The notes below the pieces were generated by a model. It saw only the letters and a program-made list of their open reading frames with translations, had not been told where the DNA came from and made no database searches. From NCBI RefSeq assembly GCF_027574615.1, contig NC_072473.1, positions 115,302,529 to 115,366,528 on the forward strand: DNA of 64,000 nt, read 5' to 3'. Numbering within the stretch: the stretch's first letter is position 1; each line of letters opens with the position of its first letter. Positions 22,048 to 34,560 of the stretch are shown piece after piece. The translations under genes and the position numbers were made by a program. The stretch comes from Eptesicus fuscus. Its lineage: Eukaryota; Chordata; Mammalia; Chiroptera; Vespertilionidae.

Positions 22048-23420
22048 ATAGAATCTTGATCTAGTATTTTACTTATAATTTTTATCTTTACATCAACATA
22101 TATACTTCATGTATGTCTCATCAGTGTGAATAAATTAACTACAAAAAGTAATTGATTAAAGGGTAAAGAATAAAGTGCTGCAGTATGCTCTTAAAAAATT
22201 CATCCACATTGACATCAGTGAGTGTGTTGATCAACCAGTTACAAGTCCTTACATCTTTATTGTCATTCAAACTTTATCTCTCCATTTTGGCCACACCATA
22301 AGATGATCACCTATCCAGATTTGTTCAAAGCTCAGTAGTTTTCTGAGATGCAGTACTTTCTGATCTAAAACTGGGGCAGCCTTGGAAAAATAAATGATCA
22401 TGCCATAAATTTATGATGAATGTATGTTTCTTAACTGTAAATTCAAAAATCCAGAAATCTATTAGTCCCATGAAATTAAAAAGGGCATGTAGAGAACTGG
22501 CTGATATCTGTGTTCTCTTCCTAAATTTAGTTTGAAGTTAAGTACACCAAAGACCATTCTGTATTTGGATAGGAAATAATATGTAATTTCTTCCTTGGGG
22601 GACTTTCTGAAGGATACTTTGAAACTAATTATGTTTAGTGAATCTCAGAGAGGAACTGATTGAAAAGGAACTGATTTAAACTGATTTAATCAACAGTCCC
22701 CTAGTTGGTACTTTGTAAAAAATAGTTAAATCTCTAAGAAGTCAAACTTAAAGAGCAAGAGGGGGCATAAAATTAGTTCATGATTAAAAAAAGGGAGATA
22801 CAAAGCTTCCTTTGAAGTTTGATTCTGATGCTAACTAATCCTCATCTACCCAACATACTTTCCATGCATATTACTGTGAAAAAATACCTTATATTTAAAA
22901 TAAAGCTCAGGGAAATTGGGCAGTCTCACTCCCCAAATACACTAAAAAACTGTATTGATTTATAGCTCAATTATTTTAAAACTTTCTACAATTTTAAGTT
23001 AGAACACATTCTGCATGCAATATGTCTGATTCTCCCTAGTCTGTACCTCTACCCTATATCTAAATCGTCCCAAAGAACCCTAAGACCACAAGAGAGATAC
23101 CAAAATTGAATATAGAAAAGAGAAATAGGTTTCTCAAAGTAACAATTTGTTGTTTTTATTCTTTCAGAACTTTCTAATAAAGTCATGTTCACCTCTTTGT
23201 AACTGCAGACAGAGGTTTCTGTTTCTGTGGAATTTGTCTGAGATACCTTCAGGACATTTTTTTTTTTTTCATTTTCCAGTATGCCATCTTTCCCAACATC
23301 GTATGACCAAACTTTATATTCTAATTCATTACTTTCTTCTCACTCATTCTTCCATTCTAACAAGTTAACAATAAAACTATGTTTTTCCATTTCATTCTTC
23401 GTTTGCCCCAAAGGGATAAA
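22048..23420. other. Unannotated stretch
   Basis: No gene, RNA or repeat family was recognised. Moderately AT-rich, without long open frames. Confidence 0.4.
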
Positions 23421-23434
23421 AATGGTCTGTTTTT

Positions 23435-23589
23435 TTAAAAAATATATATATTATTATTGATTTTAGAGAGGAAGGGAGAGAGAGATAGAAACATCAATGA
23501 TGAGAGAGAATCATTGATTGGCTTCCTTCTGCACACCGAGCATGTGCCTTGACCAGGAATCAACTGCTGAGCCATGCCAGCCAGGCAAG
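23435..23589 (-). mobile_element. tRNA-derived SINE, internally deleted
   Basis: A short minus-strand SINE (ttattattgattttagagagg at the left, ctgagccatgccagccaggc at the right) lacking part of the central region. Near-perfect 14-bp flanks, aat(g/a)gtctgttttt, lie at 23,421-23,434 and 23,590-23,603. Confidence 0.88.
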
Positions 23590-23603
23590 AATAGTCTGTT
23601 TTT

Positions 23604-24400
23604 AATATTCTTTGCCATAATATCTGTTAAAAACTGATTTGTTAAAGCCTTCTTTTTCTATGATCTTTGCCTATGCTCTGAAATATGATCATTATTACTA
23701 AAGAATAGCTAGAAATTTCATTGCACTTTCAGTACAGGAAGATGGTTAAAAGTCAAGTATTACTCAGAACAGTTTTCAGGGCAGCAATTTTGCCTGATTA
23801 AAAATCTAGGCTGTCCATCCTTGTGTGTGAGCAATTATGAGCCATAGCTTCTTTTCATTTGCTCAAAACTATTTGAAAACATATGTTTAATTGATAGTTT
23901 TCATGAATATATTTGTTCATGATTGGATTCTTGTTTGATGAAATCATTTTAGTTATACATTGACTGAACCATAAACACTTGACATATTTTTATATACTAA
24001 GAATTGAATATTTCCAACAAAATTATTTTTGAAACTTAAACTTTGCATTTATTGCATGCTTTACTAACTGAAGAAGAAGTTCTCAGTAAGTTTAAAATAA
24101 ACATTTTAAGCATAAAAGAATTTATTAATGCATTTTTTATTCATACCCATCACTATGGAGTAAACTTCCATTCTTATCAATTCACTTTTTTCTGTAGAAA
24201 GATGGCATATTGAATTTTAACATTAATATCTCAAATAGGTAATGAAAAATGATACAATTCATTTATCTAAGTCATTTCTTAAAGTTTACAATAGTTAAAA
24301 TATTTAACAAATTATTTACAAAAATGCAAACTTAATCACTACTATAATGTAAATTAGATTACATATATATTAAAATTATAAATTAAAAATGTAGATATGT
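23604..24400. other. AT-rich unannotated stretch
   Basis: No gene or repeat family was recognised. Confidence 0.4.
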
Positions 24401-25300
24401 GAAAAGATAAATGTAGTACTGGCTCCTCCAAGATATAACTTTTCCAGATTGGCTTCTTTCACTTAGTAATATGCATTTAAGTTTCCTCTATGTCTTTTCA
24501 TGGCTTGATAACCCATTCCTTTTTAGCACTGAATAATATTATATTGTCTGGATATACTACATTTTATTTATCCATTTACCTACTCAAGAACATCTTGGCT
24601 GCTTCCAAGTTTTGGCAATTATAAATAAAGCTGCTACAAACATCAGTGTGCAGGCTTCTGCATAGGCATAAGTTTTCAACTCCTTTGATTGTGATTGCTG
24701 GATTGGATGATAAAAGTATGTTTATTTATTTTTTTAAGAAACTGCCAAACAGTCTCCAAAGTAGCTGCACTATTTTGCAATTCCCACCAGCAATGAATAA
24801 GAGTTCCTGCCCTAACTGGTTTGGCTCAGTGGATAGAGTGTCGGCCTGCAGACTGAGGGGTCCCAGGTTCGATTCTGGTCAAAGGCATGTACCTTGGTTG
24901 CAGACTCATCCCCAGTAGGGGATGTGCAGGAGGCAGCTGATCGATGTTTCTAACTCTCTATCCCTCTCCCTTCCTCTCCATAAAAAATCAATAAAATATA
25001 TAAAAAGAAGAGTTCCTATTGCTTCACTCCCTCAATAGCATTTGATGTAGGAGTTCTAGATTTTGGCCATTTTAATTGGTGTATGGTGGTATCTCATTGT
25101 TATTTTAATTTGTATTTCCCTGTTGACATATGTGGATCATCTTTTCATTTGCTTATTTGCCATCTGTATATATTCTTTGGTGAGTTAAGGTCCTTGGCCC
25201 TTTTTTAATAGGTTTATATTTATTGTTGAATTTTTAATAATCATTGAAGTATTTTAGATAACAATCCTTTATCATATATGTCTTTTGGAAATAAATTTGT
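24400..25300 (-). mobile_element. Ancient L1 ORF2 3' part
   Basis: Outside the SINE at 24,809-25,007, the sequence is the reverse complement of an old L1 ORF2 C-terminal region ('cactgaataatattatattgtctgg', 'ccaagttttggcaattataaataaagctgc', 'gtggtatctcattgttattttaatttg'). No frame survives. Borders are approximate. Confidence 0.75.
24809..25007 (+). mobile_element. VES SINE with 10-bp TSD
   Basis: A sense VES (A-box ggctcagtgg, B-box ggttcgattc near 24,868, tail ataaaatatataaaa) inserted in the old L1. It is flanked by aagagttcct at 24,799-24,808 and 25,008-25,017. Confidence 0.95.
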
Positions 25301-25420
25301 TTTATTTTTAATACTTCCTATCTGTGTGTTACTTAAGCATTTTCCAGAATTTCATTTTTATTAATCTCTATTTTTCTTGAGTTTATTCTTTTGTATAACT
25401 CTTTCTGTGGTTTTCTAGGC

Positions 25421-25615
25421 CAGGGGTCCTCAAACTTTTTAAACAGGGGGCCAGTTCACTGTCCCTCAGACCGTTGGAGGGCCGGACTATAGTTTAAAAA
25501 AAAAACTATGAACAAATTGCTATGCACACTGCACATATCTTATTTTGAAGCAAAAAAAAACAAAACGGCAAAAACACCCGCATGTGGCCAGTGGGCCGTA
25601 GTTTGAGGATGCCTG
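25421..25615. mobile_element. Non-autonomous hAT element, 195 bp, 8-bp TSD
   Basis: Inverted termini cagggg-tcctcaaact at the left and agtttgagga-tgcctg at the right are typical of hAT superfamily ends. A perfect 8-bp TSD, ttctaggc, is at 25,413-25,420 and 25,616-25,623. It is too short to encode transposase. The family resembles hAT MITEs known to be abundant in Myotis-type bats; the exact name was not checked. Confidence 0.93.
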
Positions 25616-25734
25616 TTCTAGGCACTACATGATGCACACATGACTTAATCATAGTCTCCTGATGTGCTCATTTTACCTGTTTTGTATAAAGTGCAGAAAC
25701 CTTAACTTCTTTTACTCTTTTTTATTTATTCCGA

Positions 25735-25935
25735 GTGGCCCTGTGCATGAATTCGTGCACATTGAAAGGAAATTAATTAGAAGAAAGATTTGTGTGGTAA
25801 TTACATTACTGCAAAAAATTACATGTCAAAATAGTATATATAATATGGTATTATAAAATTAAAACACATGTGCGATTGGTGCCAGCAAAAGCTTTATATG
25901 TATTGCGCATGTGCGAGTCAACGTCTATTTTTATT
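25735..25935 (-). mobile_element. Helitron 3'-end remnant
   Basis: A minus-strand HeliBat-like 3' terminus: gtggccctgtgcatgaattcgtgcac with the hairpin, then 'ttgaaaggaaattaattagaag', very like the start of the Helitron at 59,585. The terminal CTAR is damaged. Its 5' part is missing; an L1 lies to the right. Confidence 0.7.
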
Positions 25936-25954
25936 TTTTTGCATTTATTTTTTA

Positions 25955-26550
25955 TTTATTTACTTATTTACTTTATTGATAAAGGTATTACATATGTGTC
26001 CCTATCGCCCCAATACCCCCATCCCCCACTCATGCCGTCACCCCCCTGTTGTCTGTGTCCATTGGTTAGGCTTATATGCATGCATACTAGTCCTTTTGTT
26101 GATCTATCCCCTTACCCCAACCCTTCCCTACCTTCCCTCTGAGGTTTGATGGTCTGATCGATGCTTCTCTGTCTCTGGATCTGTTATTGTTCATCAGTTT
26201 ATGTTGTTAATTATATTCCATAAATCAGTGAGATCATATGATATTTATCTTTCTCTGACTGGTTTATTTCACTTAGCATAATGGTCTCCAGTTCCACCCA
26301 CGCTGTTGCAAATGGTAACAATTCCTTATTTTTTATAGCAGCATACTATTCCATTGTGTAGATGTACCACAGGGTTTTAATCCACTCATCTGCTGGTGAG
26401 CACTTAGGCTGTTTCCAAATCTTAGCTATGTTAAGTTGTGCCACTATGAACATAAGGGTGCATATATCCTTTCTGATTGGTGTTTCTAATTTCTTGAGAT
26501 ATATTCCCAGAAGTGGTATCACTGGGTCAAATCGGAGTTCCATTTTTAGT
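25955..26550 (-). mobile_element. 5'-truncated L1 3' end
   Basis: A minus-strand L1: A-tail complement at the left, 3' UTR (with 'tatgcatgcatactagtcc'), and the last roughly 110 codons of ORF2 ending near 26,550. The 3' UTR is of the 'attgataaaggtattacatatgtgtcc' lineage. Confidence 0.88.
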
Positions 26551-27557
26551 TTAGTTTATTTGTTTAAGGTATTACAAATAGTAGTACATATGTCTCCTTT
26601 TTTCCCCCCACTACCTCACCCTGGGCTCCCCTACCCCCCCGGCACTTGTGCTTGTCCCCCCCAGCCCGCCCCCAGTGTCTTGAGTCTGTTGGTTGTGCTT
26701 ATATGCATGCATACAAGTCCTTTGGTTGATCAATTACCCCCCACAACACTCCCCTAACTTCCTGATGTAGTTTTACAGTCTGTTCGATGCTTCTTTGCCT
26801 CAGTCTATTTTTGTTCAACAGTTTGTAATGTTCTTTATTATCCATAAATGAGTGAGTTAATGTGATATTTATCTTTCACTGGCTGGCTTATTTCACTTAG
26901 CATAATGCTCTCCAGATCCATCCATGCTGTTGCAAATGGTAAGAATTCCTTCTTTTCTACAGCAGCATAGTATTTCATTGTGTAGATGTACCACAGTTTT
27001 CTAATCCATTCATCTTCTGATGGGCATTTAGACTGTTTCCAAATCTTAGCTATTGTAAATACTGCTGCTATGATCATAGGGGTGCATATATCCTTTCTGA
27101 TTGGTGTCTCTGTTTCCTTGGGATATATTCCTAGAAGTGGGATTACTGGGTCAAATGGAAGTACCATTTTTAATTTTTTGAGGAACACCACAGTATTTTC
27201 TTCAGTGGCTGCACCAGTCTGCATTTGTTGATTGTTGATTATAGCCATTCTGACAGGTGTGAGATGGTACCTCATTGTTGTCTTGATTTGCATCTCCCTG
27301 ATGATTAGTGACTTTGAGCATGTTTTCATATGTCTCTTGGCCTTCTCTATGTCTTCTTTTGAAAAGTGTCTATTTAGGTCCTTTGCCCATTTTTTGATTG
27401 GATTGTTTATCTTCCTTTTGTTAAGTTGTATGAGTTCCCTATAAATTTTGGAGATTAAATTTTTATTGGAGATAGTATTGGCAAATATGTTCTCCCATGC
27501 AGTGGACTTTCTTGTTGTTTGTTGATGGTTTCTTTCACTGTGTAGAAGCTCTTTATT
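26551..27557 (-). mobile_element. 5'-truncated L1, second 3' UTR lineage
   Basis: A minus-strand L1 with a different 3' UTR ('gtattacaaatagtagtacatatgtctcc'), then a decayed ORF2 C-terminal third. The frame at 26,838-27,329 (minus) keeps 163 codons of ORF2 C-terminal sequence, with a short deletion near 27,225. It ends abruptly at 'aagagcttctaca..' near 27,557. Confidence 0.85.
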
Positions 27558-28780
27558 TGATTGGTGTTTTCTGATTTCTTGGGATACATTCCTAGAAGTG
27601 GGATTAATGGGTCAAATGGGAGTTCCATTTTTAAATTTTTGAGGAAACACTATACTGTTTTCCACAGTGGCTGCACCAGTCTGCATTCCCACCAGCAGTG
27701 CAAGAGGGTCCCTTTTTCTCCGCAACCTCGCCAGCACTTGTCATTTATTGATTTGTTGATGATAGCCATTCTAATAGGTGTGAGATGGTAACTCATTGTT
27801 GTTTTGATTTTCATCTCTCTGATGATTAGTGACTTTGAGCATGTTTTCATATGTCTCTTGTCCTTCTGTATGTCTTCTTTCTAAAAGTGTCTATTTAGGT
27901 CCTATGCCCATTTTTTGATTGGATTGTTTATCTTCCTTTTGTTAAGTTGTATGAGTTCACTATAAATTTTGGAGACCTGTACTCAGAAAATTACAGGATA
28001 CTGAAAAAAAGAGATAGAGGAAGACATATGCCATGTTCATGGATTTGTAGAATCAACATCATTAAAATGTCCATACTACCCAAAGCAATGTATAGATTCA
28101 ATGCAATCCTCATTAAAATACCAAGGGCATATTTGAAAACCCTAGTACAAACTCTCCAAAAATTCATCTGGCTTAAAAAAAAGATCCTGAATAGCTTCAG
28201 CAATCTTGAGAAAGAAGAACAATGTTGGAGGGATCACAATACCAGATATCAAGCTATATTACAAAGCCACTATTCTCAAAACTGCCTGGTACTGGCACAA
28301 GAACAGACATATAGGCCAATGGAACAGAACAGAGAACCCAGATATCAACCCAAGCCATTATGCTCAATTAATATTTTACAAAAGTAGCAAGAGCATACAT
28401 TAGAGTCAAGACAGTCTCTTCAATAAATGATGTTGGGAAAATTGGACAGATACTTGCAAAAAAATTGAAACCAGACCACCAACTTACACCATACACAAAA
28501 ATAAACTCAAAATGGATAAAGGACTTAAACGTAAGACAGAAAACCATAAAAAGCTGAGAGGAAGCATAGGTAGCAAAATAGCAGACATTTGTCCTAGCAA
28601 TATCTTTACTGATATAGCTCCTAGGGCAATGGAAACTAAGGAGAAAATAAACAAATGGGACTACATCAAAATAAAAATCTTCTGCACAGCAAAAGAAACC
28701 ATCAACAAAACAACAAGAAAGGCCACTGCATTGGAGAACATATTTGCCAATGTTATCTCCGATAAGGGTTTAATCTCCTT
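27558..28780. mobile_element. Inverted L1 pair (twin-priming-like)
   Basis: 27,558-27,968 is minus-strand ORF2 C-terminal sequence and 27,969-28,780 is plus-strand ORF2 sequence from just upstream in the L1. The plus part ends at 'gataagggtttaatctcc' and the minus part begins, in its own direction, at 'ctccaaaatttatag', so the two halves are adjacent in the source L1 but inverted. No 3' UTR or tail accompanies it. This fits a 5' inversion whose 3' end was later lost. Confidence 0.8.
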
Positions 28781-30027
28781 TTTCTTTATAAAATTTTATT
28801 TTGCTATTCTTTTAAGTTAAATAGAATAATACACTCTTAATTTTTCTTTATCTGAAAATATCTTGATTTCCCTTTCATTCCTTAAGTATATTTTCATTAA
28901 ATAGAGGATTCTGGACTGATAGGCTTTTTTTTTATTTTAGCACTTGAAAAAGCACGTGACACATCTTTCTAGTGTTGATAATTTATCAGAAATCCACTGT
29001 CATTTGAATTGCTTTTCTCTTATGAGTAAAGCATTGTTTTCTCAAACTAATTTCAATTTTTTTTTCTTTAGTCCTCAGAAATTTTACTATTATGTATCTT
29101 GGTGAGCATTTTATCAGTTTTTCCTTTTCAGTATTCACCCAGATTCTAGAATCTATAGACTTATGACACATGCCAAACATGGGAAGTTTTCAGCCATTAT
29201 TTCTGCAATTATTTTTTTCAGACCCAACATCTTTCTTCTTCTTTTTTTTAATATAAAATCCCATTGACACCACTGTTTATATTTTGTTATAATACCACAG
29301 TCCCCTTACTTTCTGTTAATTCTTTTCTAGTTTCTTTTGTCTCAATCATTTAGATTGGGCAATGTCTATTCTTCCACCTACTAAATTACTGATCAATTCC
29401 TCTTTCCTTCCAGTCTGCTGTTGAGTCCATTTTTTGAATTTCTTATTTTGCTTATTCTTTCCATTCTAAATTTCCATTTTGTTTTTTTTTTAAATACCTC
29501 CTATTATTTTGTTGAGACTTCTACTTTTTTCATAAGACTCTTTTCCACATTTGTTTTATACCTCTTCATAATTGCTAATTGAAGCATGATTATTATGGCT
29601 GCTTAAAACCCTTATCACATAATTCCAAGATTTTTGCCAATGGTGTTGATATCTCTTGATTGCTTTTTCTTATTCAGTTTGCGATCCTCCTGGTTCTTGG
29701 TATGAAGGGTGATTTTTCTATAGAAACCTGGACATTTGTGGTATTATGATATAAGATTCTGAATCTTTAAGTACCTTCCTCTGGTACTGCTCCAGATAGG
29801 ATGTGGGATGACTTATTACTATCAGTTTGTGGAGAATCCACCTTATTAATGTCAGGCAGATGTAAAGTTTCAGGTTGTACACTTGGCTGCTGTTGACACC
29901 AGAGAGGAGAGTCCTCCTTATTGTTGGACAGGAGTGGGAGTACTGGCTTGTGAATAGGCCCCCACAGAAACTTCCTTGGTTAGGAAGTGAAGTAGTACAT
30001 TGTTTCTGTTCCCCATGTATCCTCTAA
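28781..30027 (-). mobile_element. Ancient L1M/HAL1-like fragment, part 1
   Basis: The sequence reads as the reverse complement of an old L1-related element: 'ttttcagccattatttctgcaatta', 'aaacctggacatttgtggtattatgat' and 'tactgctccagat' occur in the usual order. It is heavily decayed. It resumes after the Helitron at 30,613. Confidence 0.65.
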
Positions 30028-30612
30028 TCCTATATAATAAAGAGGTAATATGCAAATTGATCATCACACCCTCACACAAGATGGCCGCCCCCATGTGGTC
30101 AAAGATGGCTGTCCCCATGTGGTCACAAGATGGCCACCACAAGATGGACAGCAGGGGAGGTCAGTTGTGGGTGATAAGACCAGCAGGGGAGGGCAGTTAG
30201 GGGCAACCAGGCCTGCAGGGAGGGCAGTTGGGGGCAACCAGGCCTGCAGTGAGGGCAGTTGCAGAGGGACCAGGCCTGTGGGGGAGGGCAGTTGGGGTCG
30301 ACCAGGCCTGTGGGGGAGGGCAGTTGGGGGCAATTGGCTGGCAGGGGAGGGCAGTTGGAGGTGACTGGGCCAGCAGGGGAGGTCAGTGGGGGTGATCGGG
30401 CATGCAGGGGAGGGCAGTTGGGGGCAATCGGGCCTGCAGGGGAGCAGTTAGGTATCCATCAAGCTGGCAGGGGTGTGGTTAGGGGGTGATCAGGCTGGCA
30501 CACAGGCGAGGTTTAGGCCCGATCCCCCAAGGGGTTCCAGACTAGAGAGGATGCACGCTTGGCTGAGGGACACCCCCCCCCCGTGCACAAATTTCATGCA
30601 CCGGGCCTCCAG
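30028..30612 (+). mobile_element. HeliBat-type Helitron, 585 bp
   Basis: It starts TCCTATATAATAAAG after A (30,027) and ends with the hairpin gtgcacaaatttcatgcac, then gggcctccag before T (30,613). The first 120 bp hold an ATGCAAAT octamer (30,050-30,057) and three (c/a)AAGATGGC words (30,077, 30,101, 30,126) that resemble YY1 sites. The middle is a minisatellite of roughly 30-40 bp, 'ggggagggcagttgggggcaaccaggcctg'-like units. Open frames of up to 104 codons are repeat-driven. Confidence 0.95.
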
Positions 30613-30790
30613 TTATATTATAAGGTGAAATAATGAAAGTTCTAATACTCCTGTAGGCCTCTTCCAACACCACCCTAGTGGAGAGGAAGTTGGATGAGGT
30701 AGAAACCACATAGAGAAGTTAATGTACTTGCAGAGGAGCCATGCAAAGGGATAAAGAGCTAGGAAAGCTGGATGGGAAGCTTCGGGCCAA
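30613..30790 (-). mobile_element. Ancient L1M/HAL1-like fragment, part 2
   Basis: 'ctcctgtaggcctcttccaacaccaccctagtgg' continues the order of the ancient element seen at 28,781-30,027. The right border is unclear. Confidence 0.5.
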
Positions 30791-31740
30791 GGGCAGCAGT
30801 TTCAGAAAAGGCTCTTAAATCTTCAACTAGGACAGGTGTGAAGAAGCCATGGATCTAAAGGATTGTTAAATAAATAACTTTAACTTCCATGGCTAAAAGT
30901 CTTTTTAAAAGAAGGTTTATTAGGCAATCACTAGCAAAATAAGTAGAGCAGTCTTTGGGCATGCAATCTAAACTACCAACAGCACAGCTAGTTAAGAAAG
31001 AAAATATGTCCATCATACTGAAGTTTTGCGAGTGTTTTTATACATCAAGTAGGGGAGAGCAAGATTTGTTTTTTTTTTGGTTATATTATTTTCTATAATG
31101 CAAAGTTAACAGCATATTTGGCATTCCACTGTTGATTGTTTTTATTAACTCTTGACCATGTTGAACTGCTTTTTCTTGGGTTTTATAGTTTTGATTGTGA
31201 GAATTAGGAGTATCCTGTTTTCTGGGTTTTTTCCTTTAAATATTTTTTATGCATCACCCTATGGTGCTATCAATCAAGATATATTAAATTACTTATTAGT
31301 TATAGATTTATTATACCACATGTGTGTTATATCCCTGAATCACACATCAATATGAGAATAGTCTAATATATAAATTCTCAGTAAATGTTATTTTTAATGA
31401 GGACTCAAGCATTAGGTATTTTATCTTGTCTCTGGATTAACAGATTTTTCTTTTAAACTTGCCATTATACTACTATAAATTCTAGTAGGATAGTTTTATA
31501 ATATTCTTAAGCAAATTATAGTCCACAGGCTAAATCTGGACTGTAAGCTAAATCCAGCTAGCCAAGAAGACTTTTTACATTTTGATTTTTTTTGGAAAAC
31601 AAACAAATAAATAAAATCAAAGAAGAATATCTTACAGTGACCATATGTGACCTTCATAGTCTAAAATATTCACTCTCTGGCCTTAAAAAAATTCCCTGAC
31701 TCCTGATCTTAAGCAATGTATAAACCCCAAAAGTCATTGA
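30791..31740. other. Unannotated stretch
   Basis: No gene was recognised. Near 31,515-31,565 'atagtccacaggctaaatctgg' faintly resembles an old hAT terminus, but this is too weak to call. Confidence 0.35.
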
Positions 31741-32690
31741 TGAAAATAAACTAAACAATTTGACCTAATCAAAATTTTAAATTTCTGTTTGATAAATGAG
31801 AATAGATGCAAAGTTAAAAGTTTCAAATTGGGAGCAAATATTGGTAATATAAGAATTAATAATAGATGTAGATAGTTTCTGCAAATCAATGAAATAATAG
31901 TTTTTTAGAAGGCAATTTGACAATATTCATAAAATTATAAATGCACATATGCTTTGAGCTAATAAGTCTACTTCTAGTAATATTTGACAATTGTTGACGT
32001 TATGTTAGCAAATATGCTCACTATAGAATTATTTGTAATAGTGAAAAAGTGCAAGAAACTAATAAAGAATGATTAAATTATGGTACATCCCTACCATGAC
32101 ATAATAATTTCTAAAAATTAATGAGCATTTACCATAAGCCTGAGATACAAATGATTTACATGTATTAATTAATCCATTTTGTGCTCATGACTACAATATT
32201 AAAGATTCTATTATGTTCTCCAATGTATGGATGAGAGAACACGATCATGAAATTAAATAACTTGCTATAGGTCAGACCTTGAGTGGTTAGCAAATATTAT
32301 TACCTAAACATTCTTATTTCAAAGTTTACACTCTCTCTTAATCACTATTATATTGCCACTCCATGTAACATTGTCTTGTTATTAAAATAAAAATATTAAC
32401 CTATATGGAATATATAAAGACCTTTAAATATATATATTTAATGAAATAATTACAGAATACTCTATGTTAAAAACCACAGCTCACACATGTATGTGTACAT
32501 CAGAAAAGAAACAGAAAAATGTATACCAGAATACTGATAAAAATTATCTGTTGAGAAGAGTGTGGGCAGTTAACAGTAGGTGGTAGTAGCAGAGTGGGAA
32601 AAAGCTCAAATTTAATGTACTTATGTGTAAAAAATCACTATTGCTTGACATTTTACTATAAGAATATATTAATGATATTATTGGTTAATA
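31741..32690 (+). mobile_element. Ancient L1 3' end
   Basis: Decayed sense L1: 'attatttgtaatagtgaaaaagtgcaagaaac..' and 'gattaaattatggtacatcc' are typical of the ORF2 end. They are followed by an AT-rich 3' UTR with 'atgtataccagaatactgat..'. No open frame remains. Confidence 0.65.
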
Positions 32691-34440
32691 AAAACAAATA
32701 ATGTAGATTTTATTATAACAAAATATTATTTACCTTTATACTAACATTTTAATAAGAGCATTTGAACTTAATGGAGTGATGAATGCTTAAATACAAAATG
32801 ATACACCAGTGACCTTTTTAAGAAGTTCAGTATGGAAAATGGAAGATATGGATGATGGTCACTTGGGTTAGAATTAATAACCTCCGTAAACCTCAATGTA
32901 GTACTTGAATTTAATGAAAATTCCCATCCCCATTTTATTGCAGTGGTATCACACCATTACCCTGCTAAAGAATTTCTCCAGCTTAACTATGGCTCTTTGC
33001 TTTTTGGAAGGAGGAAAAAAAAAATTCATCTTTGCAGAGGGCAAAGATTGTAGATACTGTCATACTACCAATTTAAATACAGAGTTGAAATTCTCTGAGA
33101 TTTCTTACCATTCCAGTATCACATATGCATAGCAAAATGTCTAGTGGAACATTTTACAAAATGTTCAACATTAGACAAAACACTGGGAATTGTGTTAATT
33201 AAGCTTTTTATGACAATGCAATTAGATTTTGTATGATTGCTCAAGTAATTTCAGGAAATAGCTGAAAATAACATGTATAGATATAGGTATACAGCAATGC
33301 ACAAACCATGGAAAATAACCCATTGAACTTGCATTTCAGAGTCTTCAAAGAAATTGATCATACACGTAGAACATGCAAAAGGAAAAAAATAACATTTAAA
33401 ATAACCAGTCTATTAAGATAAAAGAAGTAGCAATATATTTCAAAAGATTAATTCTCTAATTTATTGTTTCAAAAATGGTTGAATATTTTTCATAATATTA
33501 GCATCCTTTAAAAAAGCAGTTGAATTATTTATATGTGTAAGTTGCTATTCTGAGCACAGAGTAAAATAGAAGATAGTATCTCTTTCTAGAAAACCTATTA
33601 GGCTGAAGAAGGTAGAAAATAAATATGTAAATAAATAAATAATTACATTATCGAGCTAAAATAGTCTATGAGTACTTTTTTTTTCAGAGAAAGAAAACAA
33701 CCCAATTTAAGGTGTTCAGCAAAGATTTGATAACTCACAAATTTTATATGAACTTTAAATGTTTTTGGAAACTCTTTATAAGTGACATAAAAGAAGGAGT
33801 AGCATGAGTACCGTCACAGTGAACTAATATATTATATATTCTATATACAATATATTTTAATACATTATATTAATATATAGTTATGTATATACTTAACTAT
33901 ATTTAAGGAAGAGTGGACATTATTTTATGTGTCATGTAGTGTGTGAATGTGTGTTGTATGTGGTATATAGTTTTAGGCAGGAAGTGGTAAGTGTGTTACA
34001 AAAATATGAGGAATAGAATATAGTAAAATTATGTTGATTTGCCTATACCATGCTAAGAAAAAAAAGAATTTACACTAGAAAATGTTGAAGTGTTTCAACC
34101 ATTGATTTTAAAATAATAAATTTGGGATTCAGAAGGAACACTAATGGCAGAAAACAATCCAGATTGATGTGGCCACTCCTTCAGTTAAGATCAGTTTGAG
34201 GACTACTACAAAAATCAGAGCAAGTTTTAAAACAGAGGGAACATTTAGAGTTATAGATGAGATAGATTTGATAGAGCATGGTGACCTAAAATTCCAAACT
34301 GAGTTTTAAAATAATTATACATTATTATGATGAAAAACTTCAGGGAACAGTAAATAAAAGGGGGGGGGGCATTGAATGATTGCCCATGAGTACATTTTTA
34401 AAGGACAGAACTACAAGTGACAGAACATATAAACTCAAGT
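32691..34440. other. AT-rich unannotated stretch
   Basis: No gene or repeat family was recognised. A 75-codon open frame at 32,905-33,132 (+) shows no known motif. (TA)-rich runs lie at 33,820-33,900. Confidence 0.4.
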
Positions 34441-34444
34441 CATT

Positions 34445-34560
34445 TTTCATTTGTTTATAATTAATAGACTTTATTTTCCAGAACAGTTTTAAGTTTACAG
34501 AAAGTACAGAGTTCCAATCTACTCTCTCATTTCCACACTTAACCCTGTTATTTACATTTT
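34445..34560 (-). mobile_element. Old L1 3'-end remnant
   Basis: 'agactttattttccagaacagttttaagtttacagaaa' followed by 'tccacac' resembles the complement of an old mammalian L1 3' end. Short and diverged. Confidence 0.5.

Noticed and set aside
26838..27329. 163-codon minus frame as a gene
   Set aside because: It is a surviving piece of L1 ORF2 C-terminal region, 5'-truncated and without a start.
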